Part shown: in pieces, positions 1-8,805 of the stretch
Numbering within the stretch: the first letter of the stretch is position 1
Layout of the letters: each line of letters opens with the position of its first letter
Origin: Bryobacteraceae bacterium
GTDB lineage: Bacteria; Acidobacteriota; Terriglobia; Bryobacterales; Bryobacteraceae
Reading direction: 5' to 3'
Assembly (NCBI GenBank): GCA_029975915.1
Contig: JARKOC010000197.1
Coordinates: 1-64,000, forward strand
Length of the DNA stretch: 64,000 nucleotides
Translations under genes and position numbers: made by a program
Notes under the pieces: model-generated
What the model was told of the DNA's origin: nothing
Databases searched by the model: none
What the model saw: the letters and a program-made list of their open reading frames with translations, nothing else

Positions 1-1838
1 AGAGACTCCGCTCCCTCGCCCCTGCACTTCGCAATCAACTCTGCATACAGGTAACTCGAAGACTTCCGATCTTCCTTCTTCGATCGAATCGACCGCAACA
101 TCTGGTCCACTGCACCCTCGATCTTGCGCCGAGAATCGAGAGAGTGGACGGCGACTCCGGTGTTGCGAACCGCCAAGCAATAGGAAGACGGCTCGTCCAG
201 CACAAACTCCAGGACGAGTTCGCCGGGCCGCAAGCCGGACTGGAATGCCGTTAGTTCCACGGCACTCTTGCCGAGAAGCGCCATTTCCCGAATACTCTGA
301 CGATTGCGGCGCGACTCGACTCCCGACAACTCGGTCTCGGCATCTTCGAGTTGGAGGAGCAGTTGCTTGATCTTGGAGGGCGAGCGCGTCTGCCGCATTT
401 CCCTCTGGATCGCGGCAATGCGAAGCTCCGCCGGCACCGGCGGCTCCTCAGCCCGGCGCTTTCCATAGCGCAGGGAATCCGCAAGGCCTCTCCCCCGCGC
501 ACGCTCAACGATTCGGAAGGCATCGGGGTAGCTCTTGGACTGTTCGATCGCAAGCCGGAAATGGCCAGCGTAAACGCGACTCATGGCGGCGATCATCGAG
601 GACTTCGCCATCGAACTCGGCATGTTCACGAGCATCCCCTCAATCAATGAGGCCGCCTCGGCGTAGAGCCGTCCGGCTTCGCCCACTTGCCCGCTGGCAG
701 CGCGGACTTCGGCTTTCTTTGCCAGATGCTGGGGCAGGCTGTAGATCTCCTCAGGCCGATGCACTGCATCCACAGCCGCATCTGCAGCCTTCGCCGCTGC
801 CTCCAAGTCCCCCTTCGCTTGGTACAAGTCGACAAGCCCCGACTGAGCCTGTGCAACCATCCGTGGCAGAGAGGCTTTGCCGGCCACCTGTACAGCCTCC
901 CTCAGGGCAGCCTCCGCAGCGGCGTAGTCCTTCATGTTGACCCACGAGAGCCCGGACTGAACGAGCAGTTCGGCCTGTGCGCCGAGGATCTGTTGCGCTC
1001 GGGCGAAGGTGAGGGCTTCAGCGATCATCTTTTGCGCTTCTTCGTCGCGCTTCAAGGCGCGAAGCGCCCGGACCTTGCCGATCACGGGAAGCACCTGGAA
1101 ACCGGTATCGGGGGATCGTCTCCCAGCGTCAATCGCGGAATCGAAGGCGCTGATCGCCTGGTCGGCACGGTTGTTGGCCGTGAGTCCATTGCCGAGGAAG
1201 GTCTTGAAGTAGATTTCTGCGGCAACATCCTTCTGCTCGGCGGCTTTCTTGATGGCCCCCAGCAGAGCGGTCAGGGCGGTCGCGTAGTCCCCTTCGAGTC
1301 CTGCGAGGATGCCCAATTGTCCTGCGGCTCTGTTGGACCAGCGAACCTCGCCGAGTTGGTTAGCGATGGCGCCGATCTGCTGCCAGTCGCGTTTGGCCTC
1401 GCTGGTGCTGAGGTTCATGTTGATGGAGGCGCGAACGGAGAGTCCACGCAGCCTCAGTGCAGGATCAGCGCTCACCTCGGGCGTGGCCAGATCCGCGTCA
1501 ATCTCCCGCAAGTACGCATCGTAAGAACCGGATTCGACGTCTCTTCGGAGCCGACCGAACTTCGCGTAGAGCGCTTGCTTACGGTCACCCAATTGGGAGA
1601 AAGCCTGTTCAGCTCTGGCGTACAACGGCCGGGCGGCAGCCAAGTTGCCGGCATCGGCCAACTGGTTCGCCTGACGGAGGAGATCTTCCGGCTGAACCTG
1701 CGCCCGCAAGTTGCCGACAAACCCAGCAAGGCCTGCTACTGTAATGAGATAGCGGAGCGTCACCTGGATCGGAGGATGGACAAGGCCCCCCCGAGCCCTC
1801 CGAAAAAGCGCTATGCGACCGGGTCGAAACGGTCCCAT
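1..1838 (-). CDS. TPR-repeat CHAT-domain protein, N-terminal part (runs off window)
   Basis: An uninterrupted minus-strand reading frame runs from an ATG at 1838 to the left edge, about 612 codons with no stop. Residues about 24-42 form a hydrophobic segment (VTLRYLITVAGLAGFVG), a likely membrane anchor or signal. The middle is Ala/Leu-rich helical sequence of TPR type (for example AAIKKAAEQKDVAAEIYF and LVDLYQAKGDLEAAAKAA). From about residue 520 the sequence changes to the opening strands of a CHAT domain (RPGELVLEFVLDEPSSYCLA), a caspase-like peptidase fold. The catalytic His/Cys region lies outside the window, so activity cannot be judged. An in-frame cluster of TGA codons just upstream of 1838 limits the start. 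The AGGGG directly before the ATG is too close to be an ordinary ribosome site, so the exact start is uncertain. CHAT-TPR proteins are common in Acidobacteriota. Confidence 0.8.
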   Translation of the reverse strand, partial: MGPFRPGRIALFRRARGGLVHPPIQVTLRYLITVAGLAGFVGNLRAQVQPEDLLRQANQLADAGNLAAARPLYARAEQAFSQLGDRKQALYAKFGRLRRDVESGSYDAYLREIDADLATPEVSADPALRLRGLSVRASINMNLSTSEAKRDWQQIGAIANQLGEVRWSNRAAGQLGILAGLEGDYATALTALLGAIKKAAEQKDVAAEIYFKTFLGNGLTANNRADQAISAFDSAIDAGRRSPDTGFQVLPVIGKVRALRALKRDEEAQKMIAEALTFARAQQILGAQAELLVQSGLSWVNMKDYAAAEAALREAVQVAGKASLPRMVAQAQSGLVDLYQAKGDLEAAAKAADAAVDAVHRPEEIYSLPQHLAKKAEVRAASGQVGEAGRLYAEAASLIEGMLVNMPSSMAKSSMIAAMSRVYAGHFRLAIEQSKSYPDAFRIVERARGRGLADSLRYGKRRAEEPPVPAELRIAAIQREMRQTRSPSKIKQLLLQLEDAETELSGVESRRNRQSIREMALLGKSAVELTAFQSGLRPGELVLEFVLDEPSSYCLAVRNTGVAVHSLDSRRKIEGAVDQMLRSIRSKKEDRKSSSYLYAELIAKCRGEGAES

Positions 1839-2364
1839 ACCCCTAAGAGGGTTGGGCAGAGGAAATCCTCACCAGCTTTCTTTTCATTCGAGATTTCAAT
1901 CAGGTGTCCCACGAGGCAGTGCAGGCACTCGCTGACTTTGCCCAATTCGCCCTCCTACACTCGACCACAGGATGGAACGGGATTGCCACTGCGGCATCAC
2001 GTCAGCGTAACTTCAGTACCCTCCAATGGTTCTATACAGACTGCTATGTTTTCAATAACTTAGGGAATCTTCTCTCGCTCGGTCAGTAACCTCAAGGCGC
2101 CCAATCGGATGGGGTTTTGGCTCAGTTTTGCTACAGGACTTGGACTTCAGCCTGGAGGACCGGCGGCAGAACACTGCTTCCGCCTCTTTTGGTCTGCGCC
2201 TCTGTTAGTCCATTCTGGCCATCTCCTTCTCCGGGCATTTTGGCTGTGGCCTTTGTGTGCTCAAAGTCACTTGCCGATGTCCAGCACACGTACACCTCCT
2301 CGAGCGCAGATCGACTCCGGTCAGCCCGGATCCATATCCTGACGACGCGGTAAGATATGAGAAC
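1839..2364. other. Intergenic region, no supported gene
   Basis: This stretch separates the leftward TPR-CHAT gene from the rightward efflux operon. Open frames on both strands are present but show protein sequence without family character, and they overlap each other. An AT-rich patch near 2045-2075 could hold a promoter for either side, but I cannot pick out a convincing -35/-10 pair. A GG-N9-GC element near 2115 is one base short of sigma-54 spacing and was not accepted. Confidence 0.4.
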
Positions 2365-2730
2365 GTGCGCAGGACATTGCATCTTGGCGTAACAACCAGC
2401 CTCCTGCTGGCCTTTGCCCAGGCTCCGTTCATGCATGTCCATGATCGCGATCCAGCGCATGAGCATGCGCACGGGTTCACGCACGCACACTGGGCCGGTG
2501 AAGACGCCGATGGTCTGGCGCTCAACTCTGACGATCACATCGGCGATGTTCGCTCGTTGAGTTGGATTGCCGGTGACGGCAAGTCTCCCGTGAGACTCGC
2601 AGCTGCGCTTCCGGAAGCGATCTCGATTCCGGAACCGCTCGCACAGCCCGCGCTCGTAACGGAACTGATCCCCCACAGCCACGATCCTCCGTGGCAGCTT
2701 GCCCTCAAATCCCGCGCCCCTCCTGCCTAA
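2365..2730 (+). CDS. Small secreted His-rich protein heading an RND metal-efflux operon
   Basis: The protein is about 121 residues if it starts at the GTG at 2365. Arg-Arg is followed by a hydrophobic stretch (LGVTTSLLLAFAQAP) and then a histidine cluster (FMHVHDRDPAHEHAHGFTHA), as expected for an exported metal-binding protein. The open frame extends further upstream to 2257, but that part lacks protein character and would bury the signal sequence. It lies 75 bases ahead of the TolC-type gene of the first RND system, the place where small CzcI-like or unknown His-rich proteins often sit. A role in periplasmic metal binding or in sensing for the pump is inferred from composition and position only. 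No motif identifies a known family with certainty. Confidence 0.55.
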   Translation: MRRTLHLGVTTSLLLAFAQAPFMHVHDRDPAHEHAHGFTHAHWAGEDADGLALNSDDHIGDVRSLSWIAGDGKSPVRLAAALPEAISIPEPLAQPALVTELIPHSHDPPWQLALKSRAPPA

Positions 2731-2805
2731 CCACCCATCAGGCGCACCACTCGTGTGCGCGATCCCCATTCAGTTCCTAGAAGTTGATTTTGATGAGGTG
2801 GCGCA

Positions 2806-4026
2806 ATGCATTTGCCCAATCGCGCCGCCACTTCTCTGCTGTGCGTGGCCGCACTTTCGGGCCTATGTTCGGCGCAGGAGTGGACGGAAACGAGCGTAGT
2901 CCAGAAGTTCCTTGAGCAAAGTCCATACGCGAGGGAGGCTCGCGCCCGCGCGGCCATCGCACAGGCGGAGGCCAAAGGCCGTTCTCTGTACGCAAACCCC
3001 AGCTTCAACTACACCCGGGAAGGGGCTGGACTCACTGAGTTCTTCCAGGCCGAGCAAGCCATCCCGATCAACGGTCGTTTGAAGCTGCTGCGCCAAGCCG
3101 GCGATTCGGCTGTTCGTGCCACCGAGGCAGAAGGCGCCTTCGACATATGGCAAGCTCGCACGAGTCTGCGTCTGACGTTCTACCAGCTCTTGGCTGCGCA
3201 GGAACGGGAACGGGTCTACTCGACCGGACTGAAGGAAATCGAGAACGTCATCCGGGTGCTCCGCGATCGAGAGCGCGAAGGCGAGGGCTCGAAATTCGAC
3301 CGAATGCGTACCGAGCGGGAGCGGGCCGAACTGCTTGCCGAGCTTGCTCTCGTCCGGGCCGAGATGGAACTGGAGCGATCTCGCCTGGTCGCCTTTCTTC
3401 CGCCGGCGACTGAGATTGCGACGGTCGCGGGTCAGATCGAGACCGTCCTCGGACCGCTCGACGGAACGACCCTGGTGCAACGGGCGATGGGTGCGCGAGA
3501 GGATTTCCGGGCCGAACAACGCCGCCTGGAACAGTTCCGACTGGAAGAGCGTGCGGCGGACCGGTTGAAGATACCCGAGCCGTTGCTGAATGCCGGATTC
3601 AAGCGCGCCGATGTCGGTCAGAACAGAATCGCGAACGGAGGCGTGGTTGGCGTTACAGTTCCGCTGCCTCTCTTCAACAAGGGGCAAGCCGAGGTCGCTC
3701 GCTACTCCGCCGAGCAAGAGCGGATCTCGGCCCGGCTGCAAATCCTCACTCAGCGGATCCGGGCGGCGGTTGAAGGGACCGTCCGCGCTTTCAACGTTCG
3801 CGTCCAAGCGCGCGACCGTTACCGCCAGGAACTGGCCGACAGCGGGCCGGAGCTGATCAGGATAGCAACGGTCGCCTATCAGGAAGGGGAGATCGGAGTC
3901 CTGCAACTACTCGACGCCTACCGCTCCCAACGCCAGGCGCAGTTGCGAATGCTTGACATACAGGCAGCGGTGAAGGAAGCGCAGATCGAACTGGAGCGGG
4001 TTGTGGGAGAGGAGCTCGGGAAATGA
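2806..4026 (+). CDS. TolC-family outer membrane factor, CzcC/CusC type
   Basis: This 406-residue protein is the outer-membrane channel of a tripartite heavy-metal efflux pump. It has a signal peptide ending near residue 23 (LCVAALSGLCSAQ) and long heptad-like helical stretches rich in Arg, Glu, Ala and Leu, such as RTERERAELLAELALVRAEM around residues 165-190. The second half repeats the layout of the first, as in OEP/TolC proteins. GAGGTGG precedes the ATG at 2806. Its stop overlaps the start of the adaptor gene by four bases (ATGA), so the two are translationally coupled. The gene order outer-membrane factor, adaptor, pump is the CzcCBA order. The substrate cannot be told from this subunit. 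Confidence 0.88.
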   Translation: MHLPNRAATSLLCVAALSGLCSAQEWTETSVVQKFLEQSPYAREARARAAIAQAEAKGRSLYANPSFNYTREGAGLTEFFQAEQAIPINGRLKLLRQAGDSAVRATEAEGAFDIWQARTSLRLTFYQLLAAQERERVYSTGLKEIENVIRVLRDREREGEGSKFDRMRTERERAELLAELALVRAEMELERSRLVAFLPPATEIATVAGQIETVLGPLDGTTLVQRAMGAREDFRAEQRRLEQFRLEERAADRLKIPEPLLNAGFKRADVGQNRIANGGVVGVTVPLPLFNKGQAEVARYSAEQERISARLQILTQRIRAAVEGTVRAFNVRVQARDRYRQELADSGPELIRIATVAYQEGEIGVLQLLDAYRSQRQAQLRMLDIQAAVKEAQIELERVVGEELGK

Positions 4027-5552
4027 GAAGGCCGTTCATTCTTTTGCTGGTGATTCTCACCGTGGGATGCCAGAAGCAGGAACCGGTCGCTCAGAAGGCG
4101 ACTGAACCGGAGCCGCATCCGGAAAGTTACACGAACTGGACAACGAAGACCGAGCTGTTCGCGGAGTACGCGCCGCTGGTGGTCGGCCGGACAAGCCGCT
4201 TCGCCGTACATTTCACTCGACTCGACACGTTCAAGCCGGTTACCAAGGGGAAGGTTGAAATTCACCTCACCTCGACGGAAGGCAAGGTCGAATCGTTCAG
4301 CACGGACGGGCCGTCCCGTCCCGGCATCTTTGGCGTCGACGTGAAGCCTGCGACGGCCGGAGAGTTCCGGCTGTCCGTGCATCTCACCAGCGACGGCTTG
4401 AACGATGTACACGAACTTGGTGAGATCGCGTCGTCGGCAACAAAGGCTGCGGCGGTGCACGAGCATGGGGCTGAAACCGAAGAGAAGATCGCCTTCCTGA
4501 AAGAACAGCAGTGGACCCTGGACTTCGGCACGGCGATCGTCGGGGACCGGCACCTGCGGTCGAGCATACGGGTCCCAGCGGAGGTACTCCCACGGTCCGG
4601 CGGTGAGGCGGAAGTGACTGTACCATTCGACGGCCGGCTCGTGGCCGACAACCTTCCCGTCATCGGCGCGCGCGTATCGCAGGGGCAGGCGCTGGCCAGC
4701 CTACTGCCGCCGACAAGCGCGCCGAGTGACCTTTCCTCCCTGGAACTGGCAAAGAACGAAGCATCGCTCGCGCTGCAGTTGGCCCGCAAGGATCGCGAGC
4801 GCGCCGAGAGGCTCGTGCAGTCAGGAGCAGCTCCTGCCAAGAGGCTTGATGAAGCGCGGACTGTCGAAGCAACGGTGGAAGCACGGCTCAGGGCAGCGGA
4901 AACGCGCATTGCCCAGTACGAGGCATCCAGCACAGCCGAAGCGAATCCGAAGGGGGCCAGACTGTTCGCCTTGCGCGCTCCGATTTCCGGCATCGTGGTT
5001 GAGACCACCGCGGCTCCCAGCGCCAATGTGAAGGCCGGCGAAACCATCTTCAAGATCGTGGACGCCGATTCGGTTTACGTTTCCGCCATTGTGCCCGAGG
5101 CGGAACTGCCGCAGATGCGCAATCTCAGCGGCGCGGAACTGGAGGTTCCTGGTTCCCCGCAGCCGAGGCCGCTGAGCCGCCTCGTATCCGTCGGGCGAGT
5201 GGTGGATCCGCAGTCGCGGACGTTTCCCGTCATCTATCAGGTGGATAACCGGGACCGGAGCATCGCGATTCATCAGGCGCTCCACGTCCGGTTGCTCACC
5301 AAAGCGTCGGGCGCGGCTCCGGTCGTACCTGAATCGGCCCTTGTGGACGACGGAGGCAGACCGGTGATCTTCATTCAGGAATCCGGTGAAGCATTTCTTC
5401 GCAGACCCGTCAAGCTCGGCATCCGCGAAGGTGGGTACGTTCAAGTGCTCGAAGGGGTCTTCCCCGGCGAGCGGGTCGTCACCCGAGGAGCGCATCTGAT
5501 CCGGCTTGCGGCGATGTCCAACCAGGTACCGGCCCACGGGCACGTTCACTAA
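4023..5552 (+). CDS. RND efflux periplasmic adaptor (lipoprotein), CzcB/CusB type with N-terminal extension
   Basis: This 509-residue membrane-fusion protein links the outer-membrane channel to the inner-membrane pump. It starts with a lipoprotein signal (LLLVILTVGC, lipid-bearing Cys at residue 16). Residues about 30-165 form an extra domain of immunoglobulin-like beta character (YAPLVVGRTSRFAVHFT, VEIHLTSTEG), found only in a subset of CzcB-type adaptors, and it ends at an AVHEHG segment that could bind metal. Then come the usual barrel-lipoyl-hairpin parts: VTVPFDGRLVADNLPVIGAR, a coiled helical hairpin around 235-300, and the returning lipoyl half (LRAPISGIVVETTA). The extreme C-terminus ends in HGHVH. 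It overlaps the upstream stop and lies 11 bases before the pump gene. Confidence 0.88.
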   Translation: MRRPFILLLVILTVGCQKQEPVAQKATEPEPHPESYTNWTTKTELFAEYAPLVVGRTSRFAVHFTRLDTFKPVTKGKVEIHLTSTEGKVESFSTDGPSRPGIFGVDVKPATAGEFRLSVHLTSDGLNDVHELGEIASSATKAAAVHEHGAETEEKIAFLKEQQWTLDFGTAIVGDRHLRSSIRVPAEVLPRSGGEAEVTVPFDGRLVADNLPVIGARVSQGQALASLLPPTSAPSDLSSLELAKNEASLALQLARKDRERAERLVQSGAAPAKRLDEARTVEATVEARLRAAETRIAQYEASSTAEANPKGARLFALRAPISGIVVETTAAPSANVKAGETIFKIVDADSVYVSAIVPEAELPQMRNLSGAELEVPGSPQPRPLSRLVSVGRVVDPQSRTFPVIYQVDNRDRSIAIHQALHVRLLTKASGAAPVVPESALVDDGGRPVIFIQESGEAFLRRPVKLGIREGGYVQVLEGVFPGERVVTRGAHLIRLAAMSNQVPAHGHVH

Positions 5553-5563
5553 GGAGAGGCCAG

Positions 5564-8500
5564 ATGCTTGATTCCTTAATTCGCTGGTCTCTTCATCATC
5601 GAACCGTCGTTCTCTTCATGACGGCAGCCCTGCTGATCTGGGGCGGATACTCCATCCGTGATACACCACTGGATGTGCTACCGGACCTGACAGCGCCGAC
5701 TGTCACTGTCCTGGTGGAGGCGCGAGGCATGGCGCCGACCGAGATGGAAGCGTTGGTGACGTTTCCTATTGAATCCGCGATCAACGGAGCCCCAGGTGTC
5801 CGGCGGGTGCGCTCGGCTACTGCCGTGGGTGTCGCTGTGATCTGGGTGGAGTTCGACTGGGGACAGGAGATTCATCGCGCCCGGCAGACGGTGAACGAAA
5901 AACTCTCGCTCGTTTCTGCCGCGCTGCCTTCCAATGTCGACAAGCCGTACCTCGCCCCCATCTCCTCGATCATGGGCGAGATCCTGTTCGTGACGCTGGA
6001 GTCGGATCGCCATTCAGGAATGGAACTGCGGACCGTGGCAGACACCGTGCTCCGCCGCCGCATTCTTGCAGTGCCAGGAGTTGCTCAAGTGGTGCCGACG
6101 GGTGGAGACCAGAAGCAGTATCAAGTGCTGGTGTCACCGCAGTTACTGCGCCAGTTCTCGGTCTCGCTCAACGACGTCGAGAACGCCTTGCGGCAAGGGA
6201 GCCAAAACGCATCCGCGGGCTTTCGCGTTGCAGGTGGGCAGGAGTATTTGATCCAGGGTGTTGGACGGGCTTCTTCGGAGGAATCGATTGGCAGCATCGC
6301 CGTGACATCGCGAGACGGACGGCCCATCTTCGTGCGTGACATTGCCCAGGTGCGGATCGGACCTGCCCTGAAGCGCGGCGAGGGCTCGCACAACGCCGAA
6401 CCCGCGGTCGTACTCGGCATTCAGAAGCAGCCCGGGGCGAACACCCTAAAGCTGACGCGCCGGCTGGACGCGACCTTGGATGAGATTCAACGCAGCCTTC
6501 CGTCGGGGATGAAGATCGACAAGCAGGTGTTCCGGCAGGCGGACTTCATCGAGAGATCACTCGAGAATCTCACCAAAGCATTGCGGGACGGGGCCATTCT
6601 CGTCGTGATCGTGGTGGTGCTCTTCCTGATGAATGTTCGCGCCGCCATGATTACGCTACTCGCGATCCCCGTCTCGGTTCTGACAGCCGTGCTGACCATG
6701 AATTGGTTCGGTTTCACGATCAACAGCATGAGTCTGGGCGGCCTCGCCATCGCGATCGGCGAACTCGTTGACGACGCCATCATCGACGTCGAGAACGTGA
6801 TGCGGCGGCTCCGCGAGAACACCCAGAAGCCAGATGCTGAAAGGTTGCCCGCGTTGGAGGTGATTTACCGCGCGAGCAGTGAGATCCGAAGCTCGGTCGT
6901 CTTCGCGACGGTGATCGTGGTTCTGGTCTTTCTTCCGCTGTTCGCGCTGAGCAGCGTCGAAGGCCGCCTCCTAACTCCCCTCGCCTTCGCGTATGTCGTC
7001 AGCCTCACCGCTTCTCTCGCAGTGGCGCTCACTGTCACGCCGGCGCTTTGCTCGTTCCTGTTGCCCAATGCGCGCTCGATTCTGAAAGGCCACGAGCCTT
7101 GGCTGGTGAGCCAGCTCAAGCGGATGTACAGGCCTACACTGAACTGGTCTCTGGATCATCCGATCTTGGTCGTCATCCCTTCCATACTCGTGATCATTGC
7201 CGCGGGAGTGGCGCTCTCCCGAACAGGCCGGGCGTTCCTGCCGGAGTTCAACGAAGGGACCTTGACCATTAGTGCGGTGACGCTACCTGGCACGAGTCTC
7301 GCGGACTCGGACAATCTCGGGCGCGGCCTGGAACGGATTCTGCTCGGCATTCCCGAAGTGGTTTCTACCGCAAGAAGGACAGGACGGGCGGAACTGGACG
7401 AGCACGTCCAGGGTGTCGAATCAGCCGAGTTGGACGTCACTCTGAGAATGAAGGATCGGTCAAAGGCCGAGGTGCTGAACGAGATCCGCGAGAGGGTCAC
7501 GCTTCTTCCTGGAATGAATGTCACGGTCGGCCAACCCATCTCGCACCGAATTGATCACATGCTCTCCGGAACACGCGCCAACATCGCGGTCAAAGTCTTC
7601 GGCGATGATCTCGTGTCGCTACGATCCCTGGCCCGGCAGATTGAGACCGCAATGAAGGGAATCAACGGGGTGGTCGACCTCTCCGTCGAGCAGCAAACCG
7701 ACATTCCGACGGTGCGTGTGCGCGTGAGGCCGGAGGATGCCGCTCGATTCGGCCTACAACCTGGTGATGTCGCAACCAAGATTCAGACAGCCTTCGTTGG
7801 CATCGAAGTCAACCGTATCCTCGAAGGCCAGATCAGCTTCCCGCTGGTTGTCCGCTACCCGGAGACACGCCTGGAGGATCTCGCCGTCATCGGCAAAACG
7901 CTCATCGACTCCCCCTCGGGAGCCAAGGTTCCGCTCGATTCCGTGGCCGACGTCTATGAGGATCGCAGCCCGAACTTCATCAGCCGTGAGGGAGTCCAGC
8001 GCAAGATTGTCGTGCAGTGCAATGTCGCGGGGCGCGACCTGTTAGGCGTGGTGAATGAAATTGAAGCGGCAGTGGGAGCGAAGGTCAAACTGCCGCAAGG
8101 ATACCGTGTCGAGTACGGCGGGCAATTCGAGAGCGAAGCGGAAGCCTCGCGCCGCTTGCTGGTCCTCGGCGGCGGTGTGATTGTCGCCATCCTGCTAATT
8201 CTGGCGACCGCGTTTCATTCCACCCGCGACGCTCTGATCATCATGCTCAATTTGCCCCTTGCCTTGGTTGGCGGGGTTGCCGGCGTCTATTTCGCTGGGG
8301 GCGTTCTTTCCGTGGCCTCCATCATTGGGTTCATCACGCTGTTCGGCATCGCCACTCGAAACGGCATCATGCTCGTCGCCCACATCCGTCATCTTCAGGA
8401 AGCCGAGGGCGTCACCGATCTTAGGCAGGCGGTTGCCATGGGGGCGACCGAACGCCTGGCGCCGATCCTGATGACCGCGCTGGCTGCTGGCTTGGCGCTG

Positions 8501-8659
8501 ATTCCAATCGCCGGGGGCATGGGGAAGCCCGGGAGCGAGATCCAGGCGCCCATGGCGTTGGTCATTCTATTTGGTCTACTCACATCCACCGCACTGAATA
8601 TGGTGGTGGTCCCGGCCGTCTTTCTCGCTGTTGGACGGCACAAAATGAGGAGGGTTTGA
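5564..8659 (+). CDS. Heavy-metal RND efflux pump, CzcA/CusA superfamily (substrate class uncertain)
   Basis: This 1031-residue inner-membrane proton-driven pump has the normal length for the HME-RND family. It has a first membrane helix at about 13-30, a large periplasmic domain, a block of helices at about 335-500, a second periplasmic domain and a final helix block. The proton-relay helix near residues 395-415 reads AIAIGELVDDAIIDVEN. That differs from the CzcA-type DFGxxVDG signature seen in the pump at 13490-16570 and from the CusA-type signature in the pump at 27140-30406, so it is a third HME group and its metal is not safely predictable. AAGGAGAGG precedes the ATG. It is the last gene of the 2365-8659 operon. 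Confidence 0.92.
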   Translation: MLDSLIRWSLHHRTVVLFMTAALLIWGGYSIRDTPLDVLPDLTAPTVTVLVEARGMAPTEMEALVTFPIESAINGAPGVRRVRSATAVGVAVIWVEFDWGQEIHRARQTVNEKLSLVSAALPSNVDKPYLAPISSIMGEILFVTLESDRHSGMELRTVADTVLRRRILAVPGVAQVVPTGGDQKQYQVLVSPQLLRQFSVSLNDVENALRQGSQNASAGFRVAGGQEYLIQGVGRASSEESIGSIAVTSRDGRPIFVRDIAQVRIGPALKRGEGSHNAEPAVVLGIQKQPGANTLKLTRRLDATLDEIQRSLPSGMKIDKQVFRQADFIERSLENLTKALRDGAILVVIVVVLFLMNVRAAMITLLAIPVSVLTAVLTMNWFGFTINSMSLGGLAIAIGELVDDAIIDVENVMRRLRENTQKPDAERLPALEVIYRASSEIRSSVVFATVIVVLVFLPLFALSSVEGRLLTPLAFAYVVSLTASLAVALTVTPALCSFLLPNARSILKGHEPWLVSQLKRMYRPTLNWSLDHPILVVIPSILVIIAAGVALSRTGRAFLPEFNEGTLTISAVTLPGTSLADSDNLGRGLERILLGIPEVVSTARRTGRAELDEHVQGVESAELDVTLRMKDRSKAEVLNEIRERVTLLPGMNVTVGQPISHRIDHMLSGTRANIAVKVFGDDLVSLRSLARQIETAMKGINGVVDLSVEQQTDIPTVRVRVRPEDAARFGLQPGDVATKIQTAFVGIEVNRILEGQISFPLVVRYPETRLEDLAVIGKTLIDSPSGAKVPLDSVADVYEDRSPNFISREGVQRKIVVQCNVAGRDLLGVVNEIEAAVGAKVKLPQGYRVEYGGQFESEAEASRRLLVLGGGVIVAILLILATAFHSTRDALIIMLNLPLALVGGVAGVYFAGGVLSVASIIGFITLFGIATRNGIMLVAHIRHLQEAEGVTDLRQAVAMGATERLAPILMTALAAGLALIPIAGGMGKPGSEIQAPMALVILFGLLTSTALNMVVVPAVFLAVGRHKMRRV

Positions 8660-8805
8660 TGTGGGAAACAGTGAAATCATGAGGAGACGGCCGCGGGGCC
8701 ACGCGCGAAGGTGGGATTCCATCTGGTCCTCTCCTGAAGGCGTGACGGTCCGCAGCGAGATCAGGAGAGCCAAAAGGGGAACCTGCTCGCCGACCATCGC
8801 TGCAC

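Noticed and set aside
687..2063. Long plus-strand open frame of 458 codons
   Set aside because: It is the antisense of the TPR-CHAT gene, whose minus frame runs without a stop to the window edge and has clear TPR and CHAT character. The plus translation has no family features.
2109..2123. Sigma-54-like TTGGCTCAGTTTTGC upstream of the first RND operon
   Set aside because: The GG and GC are nine bases apart, not ten, and no activator palindrome is nearby.
2131..2769. Minus-strand frame of 212 codons opposite the His-rich gene
   Set aside because: Its translation is Arg/Cys-rich without domain character, while the plus frame gives a signal peptide and His cluster in the expected operon position.
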